From NCBI GenBank assembly GCA_041486955.1, contig JBGPML010000011.1, positions 1 to 18,264 on the forward strand: a DNA stretch of 18,264 bases. The letters run 5' to 3'. The DNA is from JBGPML01 sp041486955 (GTDB lineage: Bacteria; Patescibacteriota; UBA1384; 2-12-FULL-50-11; DASWYB01). Positions 14,302 to 18,264 of the stretch are shown in pieces (the stretch's first letter is position 1; every line of letters starts with the position of its first letter). Position numbers and translations under genes: made by a program. The notes under the pieces are model-generated. The model was not told where the DNA came from and searched no databases. It saw only the letters and a list, made by a program, of their open reading frames with translations.

Positions 14302-15150
14302 TCACCTCAACCGCTCTGCCACACCGGCAAGCAAGACATGTCGGCCAAACCCAACGCTGACTTCTTCGATAATCAGGCGAACAAGGTCTCCATCCTCGGC
14401 AATGGCTCGATCATGGGCCTTCATTGTCAGTAGCCCGCTATAGTGCTGGCCGGTTACCTGCTGAGGATCAGTCAGGGCAGTTCCCGCCGCGGCAGCCTTT
14501 CTCCTCATCTCACCCTGTTTTCTCAGCAGGTCAGTGACAAACTCCTCATAGAAGTCTGGTCGACACTTGTGAGCAAGAAGAAAGTCCAGCAGTGACTGGA
14601 AGAAAACCGCCCCATTGAGGCAAGCCCCGGGCACGGAAATCCCACAAGCTTGCGCGGCAAAGGTGGCAATATCGTTGACATTCACCCCCATAAGCGGCGC
14701 GCCGTAGTCGCCACTCGATCCAGAAAACTCGGCCACACCGGTCGGTGATAGTGTGACAAAACCGCCGGAATACATCAGCGGGACGCCGTATGTTTCAGTG
14801 AACAAATCACCGTCACCTTCTGAGTCGTAGATCTGCCAACCGAGATTCCTTGCGTGATGATAGGCTATGTCCTTATGCATCTTACGGTTATGGCTGACGA
14901 CATCAACCGTGACGAGGTCACCATACGAGTAGAATCGAATTCCGACAACATATTTCTGCCCACTCTTGACCCGTTCACCCTGTTCTATGCAGGTACGTAA
15001 GAGAACTACGGCAGTCTCATCTGGATCAGCAGTATTACCACCATCCATCAAACAGGCACATCCTAATATAAATCCTTCTGACTGATAGGCATTTTGGAAA
15101 GCTTCTACCGGCCAGAATCCCGCTACTTCACGATCGACGATCATTGCCAT
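14302..15150 (-). CDS. Unrecognised 282-aa protein, possibly acquired
   Basis: I do not recognise this family. The protein is soluble, with no signal peptide or TM. Segments likely to be structural or functional are FILGCACLMDGGNTADPDE (about 27-45), SHNRKMHKDIAYHHARNLGW (about 86-105), YSGGFVTLSPTGVAEFSGSSGDYGAPLMG (about 126-154) and CGISVPGACLNGAVFFQSLLDFL (about 169-191). There are five Cys and a His cluster, compatible with a metal or catalytic site, but nothing proves it. Its codons are visibly GC-richer than its neighbours, hinting at transfer. ATG at 15150 is chosen because GAGGAG lies eight bases before it. It has its own promoter, a GC-rich leader hairpin and its own terminator, so it is a single-gene unit just downstream of the CBASS-like pair. 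Confidence 0.7.
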   Translation of the reverse strand: MAMIVDREVAGFWPVEAFQNAYQSEGFILGCACLMDGGNTADPDETAVVLLRTCIEQGERVKSGQKYVVGIRFYSYGDLVTVDVVSHNRKMHKDIAYHHARNLGWQIYDSEGDGDLFTETYGVPLMYSGGFVTLSPTGVAEFSGSSGDYGAPLMGVNVNDIATFAAQACGISVPGACLNGAVFFQSLLDFLLAHKCRPDFYEEFVTDLLRKQGEMRRKAAAAGTALTDPQQVTGQHYSGLLTMKAHDRAIAEDGDLVRLIIEEVSVGFGRHVLLAGVAERLR

Positions 15151-15172
15151 GATCATGTCTCCTCGTCGCCGC

Positions 15173-15197
15173 AGCGCGCTGGCCAATCCAGCGCGCT
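15173..15197 (-). promoter_or_regulatory. Strong leader hairpin before the 282-aa gene
   Basis: AGCGCGCTGG and CCAGCGCGCT form a perfect 10-bp stem with a 5-nt loop, about 13 nt upstream of the GAGGAG ribosome site. No T-tract follows. It could stabilise the mRNA 5' end or bind a regulator. Confidence 0.6.
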
Positions 15198-15238
15198 ATG
15201 GAACGAGTAAACTGCAGACGTTGACTTAAATCAGCTCG

Positions 15239-15267
15239 TTTATACCATAAATAGAGCGATTCTTCAA
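15239..15267 (-). promoter_or_regulatory. Promoter of the 282-aa gene with overlapping palindrome
   Basis: TTGAAG (15262-15267), a 17-bp spacer and TATAAA (15239-15244), with TGG before the -10. The -35 lies in a 26-bp palindrome (15254-15279): GAGCGAT/ATCGCTC outside, and ATTCTT-C-AAGAAT inside. This is a candidate operator, or alternatively a weak terminator hairpin for the upstream operon. The rest of 15280-15476 has a small CCCAA/TTGGG hairpin and no supported gene. Confidence 0.5.
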
Positions 15268-15476
15268 GAATTATCGCTCTTACACAGGGCACTAATCCCA
15301 ACTTATTGGGTTCACTGCTCTGGTCGGGGTGATGCAACTTGTTTCGAACACTTGTTAGAGTGGTTGGATCCGTTAATGCACATAAATGCTGCACCTGATT
15401 CTACCGATTGAATTCAGGTTAGGTCAACAAACTGTTTGATAGTGAGAATATTACTCGAACCAAAGGTTTAACCCGA

Positions 15477-16874
15477 CTAGCCAGTCTTCGGTACGATCTG
15501 TATATAAAAGGGGTCGCTATGAGCGATACAGATACCATCTTTGACAATATAACACTCAATCCAATGCAATCCATGATAAAGAGTTGATTCTTCTTGAAGA
15601 AGTTTGCCGCCTTTATCGCCACTCATAAAAATATTGCCACGTAGCCCTCGCTTGCCGTAGCTGGCCGCATGTGAGCCAGTGTTTACGACTTGCCAAAATA
15701 CCGTGAAAGGTTTAGGTATATTGATCTCGGCGGTATAGTAAATTTTCTTTGACGTTGGCACAACCGCACCTGAGGAAATAGCTTGTGCAACAGGAATTTG
15801 CTCAACTCTGTTGAAAGGTTTTCTTCCTTGATGAACAGATTTGCTAAAGACTGTTTGGATAGTTGCTCTTATCTTCAAGGGCACAGGCGTCGCCGAAAAG
15901 CGCCAGCGTTGCAAAGGATCTTCATGATGGATAGTGTCAGCAAGAGTATAGGAGACTGCAGCACTGATTGATTCTTCTCTCGGGGAAGCAGGGAAGGAGT
16001 CACCAAAAAGTTGACGCCATAATTCTGCACTACGGTTAGCGTCTCGCTCATCGAAGGCCTGTCTTGCTAACTTAATCCCTTCATCTACTGACTTACGAAA
16101 ATCCTCATATTCTGCAGCATCCCATTGCTCAGTTAAGTTCTCTTCGGGCAGTACGGGGTTCAAAATAGTAGGCGGTGTTTCCGTATAATCCGTCAGAAAT
16201 GCTTGAATGTTTGTCAGTGTTCCTAGGAAACAAGCGGCATCACTCGGGTCGTTACATAACTCTTGCGCAATGAGGACTTGGAGTACGATCGATTTGATTT
16301 CCTTTTTGATACCCTGGTTTTCATCTCGCCAGCGTTTAAAGATTTTGACTGTTCGCGTAAACTTATCTCCCTGGTTTAGGCACCACTCAGTATACTCCTG
16401 AGGCGCTGACCCATGCCATCCTTCGCCTCGCCGAGGGATTTCGAGAGGCAATCCCTCTTGTTTCGATTCTCGAGCAGGTACAATATCAACATGGAATCCA
16501 CCAATTGCTTCATCAGCATAGCGTAAACGCACACAAGGTTTCTTAGGTTTATCTTTTTCGATCTTTTGGACATAATCAGCGCTTTTCGAAAGAGCGGCTT
16601 CAAGGTCATTTAACGCCTCGTCAGAACTAGCATCTGGTGACGCACAAATTGCCACGAGATCCACATCATACTCGCCGTCTTTTTGACTAGGTGCCGGTTT
16701 CACTCCTGTTTCGTTTGGATACGATCCTTGGAGAAAGATTTTTTCAGAGGAGATTTTGTAATAATTGGCCAGATAGCTCGTTAAAGCTTCGGTTGCACTA
16801 TCGATCCGTTCACGCTGTTTATCCCCAAGCGAAATATTCTCAATGAACATATTGAATTCTTTTTCCAAGATCAT
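15477..16874 (-). CDS. CD-NTase (SMODS) nucleotidyltransferase with C-terminal AGS-C-type sensor domain
   Basis: A 465-aa cGAS/DncV-like nucleotidyltransferase, the signal-making enzyme of CBASS anti-phage systems, which produces cyclic oligonucleotides. The polymerase-beta-type active site is complete. GSYPNETGVKP has the GS motif at residues 50-51, EYDVDLVAI has metal-binding Asp70 and Asp72, and FHVDIVPA has the third Asp130. A helical region with KIFKRWRD (178-185) follows, then a linker. The C-terminal domain, about 385-461, includes PFTVFWQVVNTGSHAA, GLRGNIF, ESTLYHGLHWIECYI and SDPFYIQIV. This matches my recollection of the adenylyl/guanylyl-and-SMODS C-terminal sensor domain. The ATG at 16874 overlaps the stop of the upstream membrane gene (ATGA). 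The product nucleotide cannot be predicted. Confidence 0.88.
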   Translation of the reverse strand: MILEKEFNMFIENISLGDKQRERIDSATEALTSYLANYYKISSEKIFLQGSYPNETGVKPAPSQKDGEYDVDLVAICASPDASSDEALNDLEAALSKSADYVQKIEKDKPKKPCVRLRYADEAIGGFHVDIVPARESKQEGLPLEIPRRGEGWHGSAPQEYTEWCLNQGDKFTRTVKIFKRWRDENQGIKKEIKSIVLQVLIAQELCNDPSDAACFLGTLTNIQAFLTDYTETPPTILNPVLPEENLTEQWDAAEYEDFRKSVDEGIKLARQAFDERDANRSAELWRQLFGDSFPASPREESISAAVSYTLADTIHHEDPLQRWRFSATPVPLKIRATIQTVFSKSVHQGRKPFNRVEQIPVAQAISSGAVVPTSKKIYYTAEINIPKPFTVFWQVVNTGSHAASYGKRGLRGNIFMSGDKGGKLLQEESTLYHGLHWIECYIVKDGICIAHSDPFYIQIVPKTG

Positions 16875-17404
16875 TTTTCCCTCCGTGTCCAGTAGATGTT
16901 ACGCACTATGACGAAAAGCTTAGGCCATTGCCATAGTGAAAGACTGCAGCGCACATCGAATAAAAATCGGCGGCAGTCATTGTCTATAGTCGGATGTTGA
17001 TCGGTATTAAGCGTTCCGTTTGTAGAATCCCGCACCGGTGATTTCCAGGCTTCATGAATTAAACCAGCTGTTTTACGGTTGATTGCGTCTACTAACTTAG
17101 CATACGACCGACCTAGCCATACCGACTCAGTCGCAATCCACCCTTGATGATAGTTAATTTTCTCTTGTAACTCATGGAAACGGTTAATTAAAGCTCGGTC
17201 AGATTCCTGCCCTGCTGCTCGCCGCCTTACCCTATAAAGCATTTCTTGCCAAGCGAGCGCGGCACGGTAGGCTTCACCATAAAGATTTTGTCGTCGTTGC
17301 CGTCTCTCCGTGAGGTAAGCCCCAAATGCTGCAATCATCACAACAATTATTGCGCCAAATGCGGAGATAACCGCCGCCCCTAATTGTTTGAATTCTTCAA
17401 CCAT
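16871..17404 (-). CDS. Putative one-TM CBASS effector
   Basis: A 177-aa protein with one strong TM at about residues 8-30 (LGAAVISAFGAIIVVMIAAFGAYL), then TERRQRRQ, which should keep the rest in the cytoplasm. The body is helical and rich in Arg, Trp and Tyr, for example NLYGEAYRAALAWQEMLYRVRRRAA and RFHELQEKINYHQGWIATESVWLG. A weaker hydrophobic patch near residues 158-168 (WQWPKLFVIV) might reach the membrane. I know no named family with certainty; the layout recalls small TM effectors of the SLATT/S-2TM kind that sit beside SMODS enzymes and breach the membrane on nucleotide signalling. The role is inferred from its 4-nt overlap with the CD-NTase. AAGGA precedes the ATG at 17404. Confidence 0.75.
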   Translation of the reverse strand: MVEEFKQLGAAVISAFGAIIVVMIAAFGAYLTERRQRRQNLYGEAYRAALAWQEMLYRVRRRAAGQESDRALINRFHELQEKINYHQGWIATESVWLGRSYAKLVDAINRKTAGLIHEAWKSPVRDSTNGTLNTDQHPTIDNDCRRFLFDVRCSLSLWQWPKLFVIVRNIYWTRREK

Positions 17405-17420
17405 ATTTATCCTTAAAACT

Positions 17421-17470
17421 AAAAATGAAAGGCAAAAATTACGTCATACACGACATAAGCTTTGCCTTTC
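17421..17470 (-). terminator. Candidate attenuator hairpin in the CBASS-operon leader
   Basis: In the transcript, GAAAGGCAAA (17470-17461) pairs with TTTGCCTTTC (17436-17427) over 10 bp. TTATGTC/GACGTAA pairs inside with a GTGTAT loop, and ATTTTT follows. It ends 16 bp before the effector start codon. Confidence 0.6.
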
Positions 17471-17502
17471 AGTCAAAATCCGATTGATCAGATCTTTATT
17501 CG

Positions 17503-17536
17503 AGGTGACGCTTATGTCACCTGATGTGCCTCCTTT
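17503..17536 (-). promoter_or_regulatory. Leader hairpin 1, orphan Shine-Dalgarno and two-codon ORF
   Basis: AAAGGAGG (17529-17536) is a near-perfect ribosome site with no gene behind it. Eight bases on lies GTG ACA TAA (17520-17512), a start, one codon and a stop. These lie in a hairpin with AGGTGAC/GTCACCT arms (17522-17516 and 17509-17503). The segment GACATAAGC (17518-17510) is exactly complementary to GCTTATGTC (17460-17452) in the attenuator hairpin. Confidence 0.55.
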
Positions 17537-17544
17537 GTAGGTTG

Positions 17545-17573
17545 ATACTATCACATTCTTAACATTTACTCAA
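17545..17573 (-). promoter_or_regulatory. Promoter of the CBASS-like operon
   Basis: TTGAGT (17568-17573), a 17-bp spacer and extended -10 TGATAGTAT (core 17545-17550). Predicted start near 17538 gives a leader of about 135 nt. Confidence 0.6.
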
Positions 17574-17621
17574 TAATGTGCGGGTTTCTGTTTTGAGTTT
17601 TCCGGACATGAAAGTCCCGGG

Positions 17622-17641
17622 TGGTCGGGCTGGTGGGATTT
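17622..17641 (-). repeat. Copy of the last 20 nt of tRNA-Pro
   Basis: These 20 bases are identical to 17803-17822, which encode three T-loop bases, the 3' T-stem, the acceptor strand, the discriminator A and CCA. Identity stops exactly at the CCA end on one side (G versus C at the next base) and within the T-loop on the other. Confidence 0.85.
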
Positions 17642-17760
17642 CTCCTCACCCGTCGCTATCGCTACTCCTTCGGAGCCCGGGTGTCTCGCTGACGCAAACT
17701 TCGTTTGCTTTTAGTCCACTGGACTCGCGTCGACTACCCTTCAAATCCCTTTCACTTCGT
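17642..17760 (-). repeat. Hairpin-rich cassette attached to the tRNA-Pro 3'-end copy
   Basis: Read on the minus strand, this segment has the small hairpins GTCC-AGT-GGAC, GCAAAC-GAA-GTTTGC and CTCC-GAA-GGAG, and an ACCCG/CGGGT pairing enclosing the last. GGGATTT at its start is complementary to AAATCCC in the tRNA-end copy, so the cassette could close on itself. It has no supported gene and is GC-richer than its surroundings. Confidence 0.6.
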
Positions 17761-17802
17761 AATCAGTACAATAACGACTTACCTAAAAAGTCGATATCGT
17801 AC

Positions 17803-17879
17803 TGGTCGGGCTGGTGGGATTTGAACCCACGGCCTCATCGTCCCGAACGATGCGCGCTGCCAAACTGCGCTACAGCCCG
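17803..17879 (-). tRNA. tRNA-Pro (anticodon CGG), CCA encoded
   Basis: It folds as a full cloverleaf of 77 nt including CCA. Acceptor CGGGCTG/CAGCCCG has the C1-G72 pair typical of bacterial tRNA-Pro. The D stem is GCGC/GCGC. The anticodon arm CATCG-TTCGGGA-CGATG gives anticodon CGG with G37. The variable loop is AGGCC and the T arm GTGGG-TTCAAAT-CCCAC, followed by A73 and CCA. It reads codon CCG. The 3' end points toward the CBASS-like operon. Confidence 0.96.
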
Positions 17880-17960
17880 AATAGCAGATATATAGTATCA
17901 AAAAACCAGGTTTAACCCAAAAAATCCCTGAAGTTATTCATGGGAGCATTCGCAGTTGAT

Positions 17961-18041
17961 GCTATTTCGAGGAAAAGCTGAGAACCAGAGTGAAACGTAC
18001 TGATGGTACGTTGAGCGAGTCTCGGAAGGTTTGACGACGAA
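17961..18041 (-). repeat. Structured dispersed repeat, copy B
   Basis: The reverse complement aligns with 1922-2005. Its central hairpin, in transcript order, is AACGTAC, loop CATCA, GTACGTT (18012-17994). It lies just downstream of the 44-aa gene. Adjacent to it at 18043-18062, GAGC..CCGA/TCGG..GCTC forms another hairpin, and GAGCAT (17944-17949) pairs with ATGCTC (18057-18062) around the whole unit. Confidence 0.65.
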
Positions 18042-18064
18042 AGAGCCCGACTTCGGATGCTCTA

Positions 18065-18199
18065 CTAGCAAAATTCGCAGGATTTAGCGCGCGCCTTAAT
18101 AACCTTAACCTTCCTATTAACAGTTTTCATACGTCGACGGGAAATTTTACCTTTTTTCCCGCTAACCAAACCGACGGCGGACATAATTCTTTTTAACAT
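18065..18199 (-). CDS. Small highly basic protein (44 aa), unrecognised
   Basis: The product runs from MLKRIMSAVG through the basic stretch GKKGKISRRRMKTVNRK to KSCEFC. About a third of its residues are Lys or Arg, with two Cys at the very end (CEFC). The composition suggests a nucleic-acid or ribosome-binding peptide; I cannot match it to a named ribosomal protein. Support for a real gene is the near-consensus promoter whose predicted start falls on the ATG at 18199, giving a leaderless mRNA. A structured repeat follows the stop. An untranslated RNA gene starting at the same promoter is the alternative. Confidence 0.5.
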   Translation of the reverse strand: MLKRIMSAVGLVSGKKGKISRRRMKTVNRKVKVIKARAKSCEFC

Positions 18200-18205
18200 A
18201 TATTC

Positions 18206-18235
18206 ATACTACGGATCATCTGTATGGCTTGTCAA
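18206..18235 (-). promoter_or_regulatory. Leaderless promoter of the 44-aa gene
   Basis: Perfect TTGACA (18230-18235), an 18-bp spacer and TAGTAT (18206-18211). The predicted transcript start coincides with the A of the ATG at 18199. Confidence 0.6.
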
Positions 18236-18264
18236 ACGTACCAGCACAGCGTCGACTGAATCAG

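Noticed and set aside
15128..15394. 88-codon minus-strand frame upstream of the 282-aa gene
   Set aside because: It needs a GTG start without a ribosome site, runs through a promoter, palindrome and GC hairpin, and overlaps the next gene's start in another frame.
17642..17802. Second tRNA gene or tRNA pseudogene between the two tRNA-Pro ends
   Set aside because: Only the 3' terminal 20 nt are copied. No anticodon arm or 5' acceptor strand can be found.
17578..17895. 105-codon frame on the plus strand ending in SGWWDLNPRPHRPERCALPNCATARI
   Set aside because: It is the antisense of tRNA-Pro plus the adjacent hairpin cassette. This peptide is a well-known artefact of translating across tRNA genes.
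1..18264. CRISPR array
   Set aside because: No regularly spaced direct repeats were seen. The repeats present are inverted or dispersed.

Overview
The window is about 18.3 kb of compact, moderate-GC bacterial chromosome using the standard code (TAA, TAG and TGA all serve as stops). Several traits suggest a Candidate Phyla Radiation (Patescibacteria) genome, which is an inference. These are a TraG/VirD4-like ATPase of a kind common in that group, reduced gene sizes, a stand-alone RluA-family synthase, a split class II ribonucleotide reductase piece beside nrdR, a mixture of leaderless and Shine-Dalgarno starts, and many dispersed palindromic repeats.

Layout. 1-1899 (+): a conjugation-type ATPase, cut by the window edge. 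1900-2560: gene-free, with a structured repeat followed by two short units bounded by a 13-bp inverted motif. 2561-3022 (+): a SpoU/TrmH RNA methyltransferase. 3138-6617 (-): secF, secD and a mannose-1-phosphate guanylyltransferase; secF ends inside a palindromic repeat. 6841-9570 (-): guanylate kinase, a membrane protein, an RluA pseudouridine synthase, thioredoxin and an anchored DUF4430 protein. 9802-10905 (-): nrdR followed by a free-standing C-terminal domain of B12-dependent ribonucleotide reductase, with a candidate NrdR box inside the promoter. 11073-12620 (+): an RnfD/NqrB-like membrane domain fused to a ferredoxin reductase-like module, ending at a clear terminator. 12734-14210 (-): small proteins (cupredoxin-like, DUF1653, a 70-aa protein, SRPBCC).

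The accessory block is 14302-17880. It holds an unrecognised 282-aa protein of visibly higher GC and a two-gene CBASS-like module: a one-TM putative effector overlapping by 4 nt a CD-NTase with a C-terminal sensor domain. The module is preceded by a leader RNA with an orphan Shine-Dalgarno, two hairpins and a 9-nt sequence that could switch between them. Upstream lies tRNA-Pro(CGG), whose last 20 nt, ending exactly at CCA, are copied between it and the module next to a hairpin-rich cassette. This resembles a tRNA-linked insertion site. The right edge has a 44-aa basic protein with a leaderless promoter and a second copy of the structured repeat seen after the first gene.

The best candidates for something new are the CBASS-like module with its switchable leader, the tRNA-3'-end cassette, and the repeat at 1922 and 17961, which shows one compensatory base-pair change.
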